From the NCBI RefSeq assembly GCF_020379485.1, contig NC_063435.1:558001-622000 (forward strand): a DNA stretch of 64,000 bases. Reading direction: 5' to 3'. Numbering within the stretch: position 1 is the stretch's first letter; each line of letters opens with the position of its first letter. The position numbers were made by a program, and so were the translations under genes. Shown in pieces: positions 15,001-30,600 of the stretch. This stretch comes from Brassica napus. Taxonomy: Eukaryota; Streptophyta; Magnoliopsida; Brassicales; Brassicaceae. The notes below the pieces were generated by a model. That model saw only the letters and a program-made list of their open reading frames with translations. It was not told the DNA's origin and searched no databases.

Positions 15001-18000
15001 CAGCTTTTAAAAGAAAATTATTTTAAATACAATATATTGATTAAAAATTCTGAAAGAATACTCATCTATCCACAAATATTCTTGTGATCCTAATTTCTAA
15101 ATCACAAACCCAAATCTAAGTATTTCTCAAAAAAAAAAAAACTTTCCAAAAATAGCAGCTTTTAAGAAAATTATTTACAATACTATATATTGATGAAAAA
15201 TTCTGAAAGAATACTCATCTATCCACAAATATTTTGTTATCCTAATTTCTAAATCACAAACCCAAATCTACAGTATTTCTCAAAAAAAATGAAACTTTCC
15301 AAAAATAGCAGCTTTTAAGAAAATTATTTTAAATACAATATATTGATTAAAAATTCTGAAAGAATACTCATCTATCCACAAATATTCTTGTGATCCTAAT
15401 TTCTAAATCACAAACCCAAATCTACAGTATTTCTCAAAAAAATGAAAACTTTCCAAAATAGCAGCTTTTAAGAAAATTATTTAACAATACTATATATTGA
15501 TGAAAAATTCTGAAAGAATACTCATCTATCCAAAAATATTTTTGTTATCCTAATTTCTAAATCACAAACCCAAATCTACAGTATTTCTCAAAAAAATGAA
15601 AACTTTCCAAAAATAGCAGCTTTTAAGAAAATTATTTTAAAATACAATATATTGATGAAAAATTCTGAAAGAATACTCATCTATCCACAAATATTTTTGT
15701 GATCCTAATTTCTAAATCACAAACCCAAATCTACAGTATTTCTCAAAAAAAAAAAACTTTCCAAAAATAGCAGCTTTTAAGAAAATTATTTTAAAATACT
15801 ATATATTGATGAAAAATTCTGAAAGAATACTCATCTATCCACAAATATTTTTGTTATCCTAATTTCTAAATCACAAACCCAAATCTACAGTATTTCTCAA
15901 AAAAAATGAAATTTCCAAAAATAGCAGCTTTTTAGAAAATTATTTAACAATACTATATATTGATGAAAAATTCTGAAAGAATACTCATCTATCCACAAAT
16001 ATTTTTGTTATCCTAATTTCTAAATCACAAACCCAAATCTACAGTATTTCTCAAAAAAATGAAAACTTTCCAAAAATAGCAGCTTTTAAGAAAATTATTT
16101 TAAAATACAATATATTGATTAAAAATTCTGAAATACTCATCTATCCACAAATATTCTTGTGATCCTAATTTCTAAATCACAAACCCAAATCTACAGTATT
16201 TCTCAAAAAAAAAGAAAACTTTCCAAAAATAGCAGCTTTTAAGAAAATTATTTAACAATACAATATATTGATGAAAAATTCTGAAAGAATACTCATCTAT
16301 CCACAAATATTTTTGTTATCCTAATTTCTAAATCACAAACCCAAATCTACAGTATTTCTCAAAAAAAAGAAAACTTTCCAAAATAGCAGCTTTTAAGAAA
16401 ATTATTTAAAATACAATATATTGATTAAAAATTCTGAAAGAATACTCATCTATCCACAAATATTTTGTGATCCTAATTTCTAAATCACAAACCCAAATCT
16501 AAAGTATTTCTCAAAAAAAAAGAAAACTTTCCAAAATAGCAGCTTTTAAGAAAATATTTAAAACAATACTATATATTGATGAAAAATTCTGAAAGAATAC
16601 TCATCTATCCACAAATATTTTTGTTATCCTAATTTCTAAATCACAAACCCAAATCTACAGTATTTCTCAAAAAAATGAAAACTTTCCAAAAATAGCAGCT
16701 TTTTAAGAAAATTATTTTAAAAATACTATATATTGATGAAAAATTCTGAAAGAATACTCATCTATCCAAAATATTTTTGTTATCCTAATTTCTAAATCAC
16801 AAACCCAAATCTACAGTATTTCTCAAAAAAATGAAAACTTTCCAAAAATAGCAGCTTTTAAGAAAATTATTTAAAATACAATATATTGATTAAAAATTCA
16901 ATCTATCCACAAATATTCTTGTGATCCTAATTTCTAAATCACAAACCCAAATCTACAGTATTTCTCAAAAAAAAGAAAACTTTCCAAAAATAGCAGCTTT
17001 TAAGAAAATTATTTAACAATACTATATATTGATGAAAAATTCTGAAAGAATACTCATCTATCCACAAATATTTTTGTTATCCTAATTTCTAAATCACAAA
17101 CCCAAATCTACAGTATTTCTCAAAAAAATGAAAACTTTCCAAAATAGCAGCTTTTAAGAAAATTATTTTAAAATACAATATATTGATAAAAATTCTGAAA
17201 AATACTCATCTATCCACAAATATTCTTGTGATCCTAATTTCTAAATCACAAACCCAAATCTACAGTATTTCTCAAAAAAATGAAAACTTTCCAAAAATAG
17301 CAGCTTTTAAGAAAATTATTTAACATACTATATATTGATGAAAAATTCTGAAAGAATACTCATCTATCCAAAAATATTTTGTTATCCTAATTTCTAAATC
17401 ACAAACCCAAATCTACAGTATTTCTCAAAAAATGAAAACTTTCCAAAAATAGCAGCTTTTAAGAAAATTATTTAAAATACAATATATTGATTAAAAATTC
17501 TGAAAGAATACTCATCTATCCACAAATATTTTTTGTGATCCTAATTTCTAAATCACAAACCCAAATCTAAAGTATTTCTCAAAAAAAATGAAAACTTTCC
17601 AAAAATAGCAGCTTTTAAGAAAATTATTTAACAATACTATATATTGATGAAAAATTCTGAAAGAATACTCATCTATCCAAAAATATTTTTGTTATTCCTA
17701 AATTTCTAAATCACAAACCAACAAATCTACAGTATTTCTCAAAAAAAATGAAAACTTTCCAAAATAAGCAGCTTTTAAGAAAATTATTTTAAAATACAAT
17801 ATATTGATTAAAAATTCTGAAAGAATACTCATCTATCCACAAATATTCTTGTGATCCTAATTTCTAAATCACAAACCCAAATCTACAGTATTTCTAAAAA
17901 AATGAAAACTTTCCAAAAATAGCAGCTTTTAAGAAAATTATTTAACAATACTATATATTGATGAAAAATTCTGAAAGAATACTCATCTATCCAAAAATAT

Positions 18001-21000
18001 TTTTGTTATCCTAATTTCTAAATCACAAACCCAAATCTACAGTATTTCTCAAAAAAATGAAAACTTTCCAAAAATAGCAGTTTTTAAGAAAATTATTTAA
18101 CAATACTATATATTGATGAAAAATTCTGAAAGAATACTCATCTATCCACAATATTTTTGTTATCCTAATTTCTAAATCACAAACCCAAATCTACAGTATT
18201 TCTCAAAAAAATGAAAACTTTCCAAAAATAGCAGCTTTTAAGAAAATTATTTTAAAATACAATATATTGATTAAAAATTCTGAAAGAATACTCATCTATC
18301 CACCAAATATTCTTGTGATCCTAATTTCTAAATCACAAACCCAAATCTAAAGTATTTCTCAAAAAAATGAAAACTTTCCAAAAATAGCAGCTTTTAAGAA
18401 ATTATTTAACAATACTATATTGATGAAAATTCTGAAAGAATACTCATCTATCCAAAAATATTTTTGTTATCCTAATTTCTAAATCACAAACCCAAATCTA
18501 CAGTATTTCTCAAAAAAATGAAACTTTCCAAAATAGCAGCTTTTAAGAAAATTATTTTAAAATACAATATATTGATTAAAAATTCTGAAAGAATACTCAT
18601 CTATCCACAAATATTCTTGTGATCCTAATTTCTAAATCACAACCCAAATCTACAGTATTTCTCAAAAAAAAAGAAAACTTTCCAAAATAGCAGCTTTTAA
18701 GAAAATTATTTAACAATACTATATATTGATGAAAAATTCTGAAAGAATACTCATCTATCCAAAATATTTTTGTTATCCTAATTTCTAAATCACAAACCCA
18801 AATCTACAGTATTTCTCAAAAAAATGAAAACTTTCCAAAAATAGCAGCTTTTAAGAAATTATTTTAAAATACAATATATTGATTAAAAATTCTGAAAGAA
18901 TACTCATCTATCCACAAATATTCTTGTGATCCTAATTTCTAAATCACAAACCCAAATCTAAAGTATTTCTCAAAAAAATGAAAACTTTCCAAAAATAGCA
19001 GCTTTTAAGAAAATTATTTTAAATACAATATATTGATGAAAAATTCTGAAAGAATACTCATCTATCCACAAATATTCTTTGTGATCCTAATTTCTAAATC
19101 ACAAACCCAAATCTACAGTATTTCTCAAAAAAAAGAAAACTTTCCAAAAATAGCAGCTTTTAAGAAAATTATTTAACAATACAATATATTGATGAAAAAT
19201 TCTGAAAGAATACTCATCTATCCACAAATATTTTTGTTATCCTATATTTCTAAATCACAAACCCAAATCTACAGTATTTCTCTCAAAAAAATGAAAACTT
19301 TCCAAAAATAGCAGCTTTTAAGAAAATTATTTTAAAATACAATATATTGATTAAAAATTCTGAAAGAATACTCATCTATCCACAAATATTCTTGTGATCC
19401 CTAATTTCTAAATCACAAACCCAAATCTAAAGTATTTCTCAAAAAAAAAGAAAACTTTCCAAAAATAGCAGCTTTTAAGAAAATTATTTAACAATACTAT
19501 ATATTGATGAAAATTTCTGAAAGAATACTCATCTATCCACAATATTTTGTTATCCTAATTTCTAAATCACAAACCCAAATCTACAGTATTTCTCAAAAAA
19601 ATGAAAACTTTCCAAAAATAGCAGCTTTTAAGAAATTATTTTAAAATACAATATATTGATTAAAAATTCTGAAAGAATACTCATCTATCCACAAATATTC
19701 TTGTGATCCTAATTTCTAAATCACAAACCCAAATCTACAGTATTTCTCAAAAAAAATGAAAACTTTCCAAAAATAGCAGCTTTTAAGAAAATTATTTAAC
19801 AATACTATATATTGATGAAAAATTCTGAAAGAATACTCATCTATCCACAAATATTTTTGTTATCCTAATTTCTAAATCACAAACCCAAATCTACAGTATT
19901 TCTCAAAAAAATGAAAACTTTCCAAAAATAGCAGCTTTTAAGAAAATTATTTTAAAATACAATATATTGATTAAAATTTCTGAAAGAATACTCATCTATC
20001 CACAAATATTCTTGTGATCCTAATTTCTAATCACAAACCCAAATCTAAAGTATTTCTCAAAAAAAAAGAAAACTTTCCAAAATAGCAGCTTTTAAGAAAA
20101 TTATTTAACAATACTATATATTGATGAAAAATTCTGAAAGAATACTCATCTATCCAAAAATATTTTTGTTATCCTAATTTCTAAATCACAAACCCAAATC
20201 TACAGTATTTCTCAAAAAAAAATGAAACTTTCCAAAAATAGCAGCTTTTAAGAAAATTATTTTAACAATACTATATATATTGATGAAAAATTCTGAAAGA
20301 ATACTCATCTATCCAAAATATTTTTGTTATCCTAATTTCTAAATCACAAACCCAAATCTACAGTATTTCTCAAAAAAATGAAAACTTTCCAAAAATAGCA
20401 GCTTTTAAGAAAAATTATTTTAAAATACAATATATTGATAAAAATTCATCTATCCACAAATATTCTTGTGATCCTAATTTCTAAATCACAAACCCAAATC
20501 TAAAGTATTTCTCAAAAAAAAAGAAAACTTTCCAAAATAGCAGCTTTTTAAGAAATTATTTAACAATACTATATATTGATGAAAAATTCTGAAAGAATAC
20601 TCATCTATCCACAAATATTTTTGTTATCCTAATTTCTAAATCACAAACCCAAATCTACAGTATTTCTCAAAAAAAAAAACTTTCCAAAAATAGCAGCTTT
20701 TAAGAAAATTATTTTAAAATACAATATATTGATTAAAAATTCTGAAAGAATACTCATCTATCCACAAATATTCTTGTGATCCTAATTTCTAAATCACAAA
20801 CCCAAATCTAAAGTATTTCTCAAAAAAAATGAAACTTTCCAAAATAGCAGCTTTTAAGAAAATTATTTAACAATACAATATATTGATTGAAAAATTCTGA
20901 AAGAATACTCATCTATCCAAAATATTTTTTTTATATCCTAATTTCTAAATCACAAACCCAAATCTACAGTATTTCTCAAAAAAATGAAAACTTTCCAAAA

Positions 21001-24000
21001 ATAGCAGCTTTTAAGAAAATTATTTTAAAATACAATATATTGATTAAAAATTCTGAAAGAATACTCATCTATCCACAAATATTCTTGTGATCCTAATTTC
21101 TAAATCACAAACCCAAATCTAAAGTATTTCTCAAAAAAAAAGAAACTTTCCAAAAATAGCAGCTTTTAAGAAAATTATTTAACAATACTATATATTGATG
21201 AAAAATTCTGAAAGAATACTCATCTATCCAAAATATTTTTGTTATCCTAATTTCTAAATCACAAACCCAAATCTACAGTATTTCTCAAAAAAATGAAAAC
21301 TTTCCAAAAATAGCAGCTTTTAAGAAAATTATTTTAAATACAATATATTGATTAAAAATTCTGAAAGAATACTCATCTATCCACAAATATTCTGTGATCC
21401 TAATTTCTAAATCACAAACCCAAATCTAAGTATTTCTCAAAAAAATGAAAACTTTCCAAAAATAGCAGCTTTTAAGAAAATTATTTAACAATACAATATA
21501 TTGATGAAAAATTCTGAAAGAATACTCATCTATCCACAAATATTTTTGTTATCCTAATTTCTAAATCACAAACCCCAAATCTACAGTATTTCTCAAAAAA
21601 ATGAAAACTTTCCAAAATAGCAGCTTTTAAGAAATTATTTAAAAATACATATATTGATGAAAAATTCTGAAAGAATACTCATCTATCCACAAATATTTTT
21701 GTTATCCTAATTTCTAAATCACAAACCCAAATCTACAGTATTTCTCAAAAAAATGAAAACTTTCCAAAAATAGCAGCTTTTAAGAAAATTATTTTAAAAT
21801 ACAATATATTGATTAAAATTCTGAAAGAATACTCATCTATCCACAAATATTCTTGTGATCCTAATTTCTAAATCACAAACCCAAATCTAAAGTATTTCTC
21901 AAAAAAATGAAAACTTTCCAAAAATAGCAGCTTTTTAAGAAAATTATTTAACAATACTATATATTGATGAAAAATTCTGAAAGAAATACTCATCTATCCA
22001 AAATATTTTTGTTATCCTAATTTCTAAATCACAAACCCAATCTCTACAGTATTTCTCAAAAAAATGAAAACTTTCCAAAAATAGCAGCTTTTAAGAAAAT
22101 TATTTTAAAATACAATATATTGATTAAAAATTCTGAAAGAATACTCATCTATCCACAAATATTCTTGTGATCCTAATTTCTAAATCACAAACCCAAATCT
22201 AAAGTATTTCTCAAAAAAAAAAAACTTTCCAAAAATAGCAGCTTTTAAGAAAATTATTTAACAATACTATATATTGATGAAAATTCTGAAAGAATACTCA
22301 TCTATCCCACAAATATTTTTTGTTATCCTAATTCTAAATCACAAACCCAAATCTACAGTATTTCTCAAAAAAAATGAAACTTTCCAAAAATAGCAGCTTT
22401 TAAGAAAATTATTTTAAATACAATATATTGATTAAAAATTCTGAAAGAATACTCATCTATCCACAAATATTCTTGTGATCCTAATTTCTAAATCACAAAC
22501 CCAAATCTAAAGTATTTCTCAAAAAAATGAAAACTTTCCAAAATAGCAGCTTTTAAGAAAATTATTTTAACAATACTATATATTGATGAAAAATTCTGAA
22601 AGAATACTCATCTATCCACAAATATTTGTTATCCTAATTTCTAAATCACAAACCAAAATCTACAGTATTTCTCAAAAAATGAAAACTTTCCAAAATAGCA
22701 GCTTTTAAGAAAATTATTTAACAATACTATATATTGATGAAAAATTCTGAAAGAATACTCATCTATCCACAATATTTTTTTGTTATCCTAATTTCTAAAT
22801 CACAAACCCAAATCTACAGTATTTCTCAAAAAATGAAAACTTTCCAAAAATAGCAGCTTTTAAGAAAATTATTTTAAAATACAATATATTGATTAAAAAT
22901 TCTGAAAGAATACTCATCTATCCACAAATATTCTTGTGATCCTAATTTCTAAATCACAAACCCAAATCTAAATCTATTATTTCTAAAAAAAATGAAAACT
23001 TTCCAAAAATAGCAGCTTTTAAGAAAATTATTTAACAATACTAATATTGATGAAAAATTCTGAAAGAATACTCATCTATCCAAAATATTTTTGTTATCCT
23101 AATTTCTAAATCACAAACCCAAATCTACAGTATTTCTCAAAAAATGAAAACTTTCCAAAATAGCAGCTTTTAAAAGAAAATTATTTTAAAATACAATATA
23201 TTGATTAAAAATTCTGAAAGAATACTCATCTATCCACAAATATTCTTGTGATCCTAATTTCTAAATCACAAACCCAAATCTAAAGTATTTCTCAAAAAAT
23301 GAAAACTTTCCAAAAATAGCAGTTTTTAAGAAAATTATTTAACAATACTATATATTGATGAAAAATTCTGAAAGAATACTCATCTATCCAAAATATTTTT
23401 GTATATCCTAATTTCTAAATCACAAACCCAAATCTACAGTATTTCTCAAAAAAATGAAAACTTTCCAAAAATAGCAGCTTTTAAGAAAATATTTTTTAAA
23501 TACAATATATTGATTAAAAATTCTGAAAGAATACTCATCTATCCACAAATATTTTTGTGATCCTAATTTCTAAATCACAAACCCAAATCTAAAGTATTTC
23601 TCAAAAAAAAAGAAAACTTTCCAAAAATAGCAGCTTTTAAGAAAATTATTTAACAATACTATATATTGATGAAAAATTCTGAAAGAATACTCATCTATCC
23701 AAAAATATTTTTGTTATCCTAATTTCTAAATCACAAACCCAAATCTACAGTATTTCTCAAAAAATGAAAACTTTCCAAAAATAGCAGCTTTTAAGAAAAT
23801 TATTTAACAATACTATATATTGATGAAAAATTCTGAAAGAATACTCATCTATCCAAAAATATTTTTGTTATCCTAATTTCTAAATCACAAACCCAAATCT
23901 ACAGTATTTCTCAAAAAATGAAAACTTTCCAAAATATAGCATTTTTAAGAAAATTATTTTAAAATACAATATATTGATGAAAAATTCTGAAAGAATACTC

Positions 24001-27000
24001 ATCTATCCACAAATATTCTTGTGATCCTAATTTCTAAATCACAAACCCAAATCTAAAGTATTTCTCAAAAAAAAGAAAACTTTCCAAAAATAGCAGCTTT
24101 TAAGAAAATTATTTAACATACTATATATTGATGAAAAATTCTGAAAGAATACTCTCTATCCAAATATCCAACAAATATTTTTTGTTATCCTAATTTCTAA
24201 ATCACAAACCCAAATCTACAGTATTTCTCAAAAAAAAATGAAAACTTTCCAAAAATAGCAGCTTTTTAAGAAATTATTTTAAAATACAATATATTGATTA
24301 AAAATTCTGAAAAATACTCATCTATCCACAAATATTCTTGTGATCCTAATTTCTAAATCACAAACCCAAATCTACAGTATTTCTCAAAAAAAATGAAAAC
24401 TTTCCAAAAATAGCAGCTTTTAAAAAAATTATTTAACAATACTATATATTGATGAAAAATTCTGAAAGAATACTCATCTATCCAAATATATTTTTGTTAT
24501 CCTAATTTCTAAATCACAAACCCAAATCTACAGTATTTCTTTCTCAAAAAAATGAAAACTTTCCAAAAATAGCAGCTTTTAAGAAAATTATTTTAAATAC
24601 AATATATTGGATTAAAAATTCTGAAAGAATACTCATCTATCCACAAATATTCTTGTGATCCTAATTTCTAAATCACAAACCCAAATCTAAAGTATTTCTC
24701 AAAAAAAAGAAAACTTTCCAAAAATAGCAGCTTTTAAGAAAATTATTTAACAATACTATATATTGATGAAAAATTCTGAAAGAATACTCATCTATCCAAA
24801 AATATTTTTGTTATCCTAATTTCTAAATCACAAACCCAAATCTACAGTATTTCTCAAAAAAATGAAAACTTTCCAAAAATAGCAGCTTTTAAGAAAATTA
24901 TTTTAAAATACAACATATATATTGATTAAAAATCTGAAAGAATACTCATCTATCCACAAATATTCTGTGATCCTAATTTCTAAATCACAAACCCAAATCT
25001 ACAGTATTTCTCAAAAAAATGAAAACTTTCCAAAAATAGCAGCTTTTAAGAAAATTATTTAAAATACATATATTGATGAAAAATTCTGAAAGAATACTCA
25101 TCTATCCAAAAATATTTTTGTTATCCTAATTTCTAAATCACAAACCCAAATCTACAGTATTTCTCAAAAAAATGAAAACTTTCCAAAAATAGCAGCTTTT
25201 AAGAAAATTATTTAACAATACTATATTTGATGAAAAATTCTGAAAGAATACTCATCTATCCACAAATATTTTTGTTATCCTAATTTCTAAATCACAAACC
25301 CAAATCTACAGTATTTCTCAAAAAAATGAAAACTTTCCAAAAATAGCAGCTTTTAAGAAAATTATTTTAAAATACAATATATTGATTAAAAATTCTGAAA
25401 GAATACTCATCTATCCACAAATATTCTTGTGATCCTAATTTCTAAATCACAACCAAATCTAAAGTATTTCTCAAAAAAATGAAAACTTTCCAAAAATAGC
25501 AGCTTTTAAGAAAATTATTTAACAATACTATATATTGATGAAAAAAAATTCTGAAAGAATACTCATCTATCCAAAAATATTCTTGTTATCCTAATTTCTA
25601 AATCACAAACCCAAATCTACAGTATTTCTCAAAAAATGAAAACTTTCCAAAATAGCAGCTTTTAAGAAAATTATTTTAAAATACATATATTGATTAAAAA
25701 TTCTGAAAGAATACTCATCTATCCACAAATATTTTTGTTATCCTAATTTCTAAATCACAAACCCAAATCTACAGTATTTCTCAAAAAAATGAAAACTTTC
25801 CAAAATAGCAGCTTTTAAGAAAATTATTTTAAAATACAATATATTGATAAAAAAAATTCTGAAAAATAATACATCTATCCACAAATATTCTTGTGATCCT
25901 AATTTTTCTATCACAAACCCAAATCTAGTATTTCTCAAAAAAATGAAAACTTTCCAAAAATAGCAGCTTTTAAGAAAATTATTTAAAACAATACTATATA
26001 TTGATGAAAAATTCTGAAAGAATACTCATCTATCCACAAATATTTTTGTTATCCTAATTTCTAAATCACAAACCAAACCCAATCTACAGTATTTCTCAAA
26101 AAAATGAAAACTTTCCAAAATAGCAGCTTTTAAAAAAAATTATTTTAAAATACAATATATTGATGAAAAATTCTGAAAGAATACTCATCTATCCAAAATA
26201 TTTTTGTTATCCTAATTTCTAAATCACAAACCCAAATCTACAGTATTTCTCAAAAAATGAAAACTTTCCAAAATAGCAGCTTTTAAGAAATTAATTTAAG
26301 AAAATATTTAACAATACATATATTGATGAAAAATTCTGAAAGAATACTCATCTATCTATCCACAAATATTTTTGTTATCCTAATTTCTAAATCACAAACC
26401 CAAATCTACAGTATTTCTCAAAAAAAAGAAAACTGAAAAACTTTCCAAATAGCAGCTTTTTAAGAAATTATTTTAAAATACAATATATTGATTAAAAATT
26501 CTGAAAAAATATCTATCTATCACCAATATTCTTGTGATCCTAATTTCTAAATCACAAAACCCAAATCTAAAGTATTTCTCAAAAAAAATGAAAACTTTCC
26601 AAAATAGCAGCTTTTAAGAAATTATTTAACAATACATATATTGATGAAAAATTCTGAAAGAATACTCATCTATCCAAAAATATTTTTGTTATCCTATAAT
26701 TTCTAAATCACAAAACCCAAATCTACAGTATTTCTCAAAAAAATGAAAACTTTCCAAAAATAGCAGCTTTTAAGAAAATTATTTTAAAATACAATATATT
26801 GATTAAAAATTCTGAAAGAATACTCATCTATCCACAAATATTTTTGTTATCCTAATTCTAAATCACAAACCCAAATCTACAGTATTTCTCAAAAAAATGA
26901 AAACTTTCCAAAAATAGCAGCTTTTAAGAAAATTATTTTAAAATACAATATATTGATGAAAAATTCTGAAAGAATACTCATCTATCCACAAATATTTTTG

Positions 27001-27534
27001 TGATCCTAATTTCTAAATCACAAACCCAAATCTAAAGTATTTCTCAAAAAAAATGAAAACTTCTTTCCAAAATAGCAGCTTTTAAGAAAATTATTTAACA
27101 ATACTATATATGATGAAAAATTCTGAAGAATACTCATCTATCCAAAAATTTTTTTGTTATCCTAATTTCTAAATCACAAACCCAAATCTACAGTATTTCT
27201 CAAAAAAAATGAAAACTTTCCAAAAATAGCAGCTTTTAAGAAAATTATTTTAAATACAATATATTGATTAAAAATTCTGAAAGAATACTCATCTATCCAC
27301 AAATATTCTTGTGATCCTAATTTCTAAATCACAAACCCAAATCTAAAGTATTTCTCAAAAAAAAAGAAAACTTTCCAAAAATAGCAGCTTTTAAGAAAAT
27401 TATTTAACAATACTATATATTGATGAAAAATTCTGAAAGAATACTCATCTATCCAAAAATATTTTGTTATCCTAATTTCTAAATCACAAACCCAAATCTA
27501 CAGTATTTCTCAAAAAATGAAAACTTTCCAAAAA
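1..27534 (+). repeat. 155-bp dimeric satellite array, left part (indel-noisy)
   Basis: Continuous head-to-tail tandem repeat. The landmark GAATACTCATCTATCC recurs about every 153-156 bp (1, 154, 309, 462 and onward), always on the plus strand. Two monomer types mostly alternate. Type A has TTGATTAAAAATTC, CTTGTGATCC and often TCTAAAGTATTT; type B has ACTATATATTGATGAAAA, TTTTTGTTATCC and TCTACAGTATTT. The functional repeat is therefore a dimer of about 310 bp, with occasional B-B runs. The sequence is very AT-rich. No transposon, gene or inversion interrupts it. Copies differ mainly by single-base losses or gains, often in A or T runs, which is more typical of unpolished long reads than of biology. 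It does not match the Arabidopsis 180-bp centromere satellite as I know it. Short open frames across it are chance products of the repeat. Confidence 0.97.
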
Positions 27535-27634
27535 NNNNNNNNNNNNNNNNNNNNNNNNNNNNNNNNNNNNNNNNNNNNNNNNNNNNNNNNNNNNNNNNNN
27601 NNNNNNNNNNNNNNNNNNNNNNNNNNNNNNNNNN
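27535..27634. other. Assembly gap (100 N)
   Basis: Exactly 100 N lie inside the satellite, the conventional placeholder for a gap of unknown size. Both flanks are the same satellite, and the left flank ends mid-monomer in the TTTCCAAAAA segment. The true array length is therefore unknown, and sequence on either side of the gap may not be adjacent in the genome. Confidence 0.99.
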
Positions 27635-30600
27635 ATTTCTCAAAAAATGAAAACTTTCCAAAAATAGCAGCTTTTAAGAAATTATTTTAACATACTATAT
27701 ATTGATGAAAAATTCTGAAAGAATACTCATCTATCCACAAATATTTTTTATATCCTAATTTCTAAATCACAAACCCAAATCTACAGTATTTCTCAAAAAA
27801 TGAAAACTTTCCAAAATAGCAGCTTTTAAGAAAATTATTTAAAATACTATATATTGATGAAAAATTCTGAAGAATACTCATCTATCCACAAATATTCTTG
27901 TTATCCTAATTTCTAAATCACAAACCCAAATCTACAGTATTTCTCAAAAAAATGAAAACTTTCCAAAAATAGCAGCTTTTAAGAAAATTATTTAAAATAC
28001 TATATATTGATTAAAATTCTGAAAGAATACTCATCTATCCACAAATATTCTTTGTTATCCTAATTTCTAAATCACAAACCCAAATCTAAGTATTTCTCAA
28101 AAAAATGAAAACTTTCCAAAATAGCAGCTTTTAAGAAAATTATTTAAAATACTATATTTGATGAAAAATTCTGAAAGAATACTCATCTATCCAAAATATT
28201 TTTGTTATCCTAATTTCTAAATCACAAACCCAAATCTACAGTATTTCTCAAAAAATGAAAACTTTCCAAAATAGCAGCTTTTAAGAAAATTATTTTAAAA
28301 TACAATATATTGATGAAAATTCTGAAAGAATACTCATCTATCCACAAATATTCTTGTTATCCTAATTTCTAAATCACAAACCCAAATCTACAGTATTTCT
28401 CAAAAAAATGAAAACTTTCCAAAAATAGCAGCTTTTTAAGAAATTATTTTAAAATACAAATATTGATGAAAAATTCTGAAAGATACTCATCTATCCACAA
28501 ATTTTTGTTATCCTAATTTCTAAATCACAAACCCAAATCTACAGTATTTCTCAAAAAATGAAAACTTTCCAAAATAGCAGCTTTTAAGAAATTATTTAAC
28601 AATACTATATTGATAAAAATTCTGAAAGAATACTCATCTATCCACAAATATTTTTGTTATCCTAATTTCTAAATCACAAACCCAAATCTACAGTATTTCT
28701 CAAAAAAATGAAAACTTTCCAAAAATAGCAGCTTTTAAGAAAAATTATTTTAAATACAATATATTGATGAAAAATTCTGAAAGAATACTCATCTATCCAC
28801 AAATATTCTTGTTATCCTAATTTCTAAATCACAAACCCAAATCTACAGTATTTCTCAAAAAAATGAAAACTTTCCAAAAATAGCAGCTTTTTAAGAAAAT
28901 TATTTTAAAATACAATATATTGATTAAAATTCTGAAAGAATACTCATCTATCCACAAATATTCTTGTTATCCTAATTTCTAAATCACAAACCCAAATCTA
29001 AAGTATTTCTCAAAAAAATGAAAACTTTCCAAAAATAGCAGCTTTTAAGAAAATTTAACAATACATATATTGATGAAAATTCTGAAAGAATACTCATCTA
29101 TCCAAAAATTTTTGTTATCCTAATTTCTAAATCACAAACCCAAATCTACAGTATTTCTCAAAAAATGAAAACTTTCCAAAATAGCAGCTTTTAAGAAAAT
29201 TATTTAAAATACAATATATTGATGAAAAATTCTGAAAGAATACTCATCTATCCACAAATATTTTTGTTATCCTAATTTCTAAATCACAAACCCAAATCTA
29301 CAGTATTTCTCAAAAAAATGAAAACTTTCCAAAATAGCAGCTTTTAAGAAAATTTTTAACAATACTATATATTGATGAAAAATTCTGAAAGAATACTCAT
29401 CTATCCACAATATTTTGTTATCCTAATTTCTAAATCACAAACCCAAATCTACAGTATTTCTCAAAAAATGAAAACTTTCCAAAAATAGCAGCTTTTAAGA
29501 AAATTATTTTAAATACAATATATTGATGAAAATTCTGAAAGAATACTCATCTATCCACAATATTTTTGTTATCCTAATTTCTAAATCACAAACCCAAATC
29601 TACAGTATTTCTCAAAAAATGAAAACTTTCCAAAAATAGCAGCTTTTAAGAAATTATTTTAAAATACAATATATGATAAAAAATTCTGAAAGAATACTCA
29701 TCTATCCAAATATTCTTGTGATCCTAATTTCTAAATCACAAACCCAAATCTAAAGTATTTCTCAAAAAATGAAAACTTTCCAAAAATAGCAGCTTTTAAG
29801 AAAATTATTTAACAATACTATATATTGATGAAAAATTCTGAAAGAATACTCATCTATCCACAAATATTTTTGTTATCCTAATTTCTAAATCACAAACCCA
29901 AATCTACAGTATTTCTCAAAAAAATGAAAACTTTCCAAAATAGCAGCTTTTAAGAAATTATTTAAAATACAATATATTGATTAAAAATTCTGAAAGAATA
30001 CTCATCTATCCACAAATATTCTTGTGTATCCTAATTTCTAAATCACAAACCCAAATCTACAGTATTTCTCAAAAAAATGAAAACTTTCCAAAAATAGCAG
30101 CTTTTAAGAAAATTATTTTAAAATACAATATATTGATTAAAATTCTGAAAGAATACTCATCTATCCACAAATATTTTTGTTATCCTAATTTCTAAATCAC
30201 AAACCCAAATCTACAGTATTTCTCAAAAAAATGAAAACTTTCCAAAAATAGCAGCTTTTAAGAAAATTATTTAACAATACTATATATTGATGAAAAATTC
30301 TGAAAGAATACTCATCTATCCACAAATATTTTTGTTATCCTAATTTCTAAATCACAAACCCAAATCTACAGTATTTCTCAAAAAAATGAAAACTTTCCAA
30401 AAATAGCAGCTTTTAAGAAAATTATTTTAAAATACAATATATTGATTAAAATTCTGAAAGAATACTCATCTATCCACAAATATTCTTGTGATCCTAATTT
30501 CTAAATCACAAACCCAAATCTACAGTATTTCTCAAAAAAATGAAAACTTTCCAAAATAGCAGCTTTTAAGAAAATTATTTTAAAATACAATATATTGATT

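Noticed and set aside
27479..27661. Minus-strand open frame spanning the N gap
   Set aside because: It runs through 100 N of unknown sequence inside the satellite and cannot be real.
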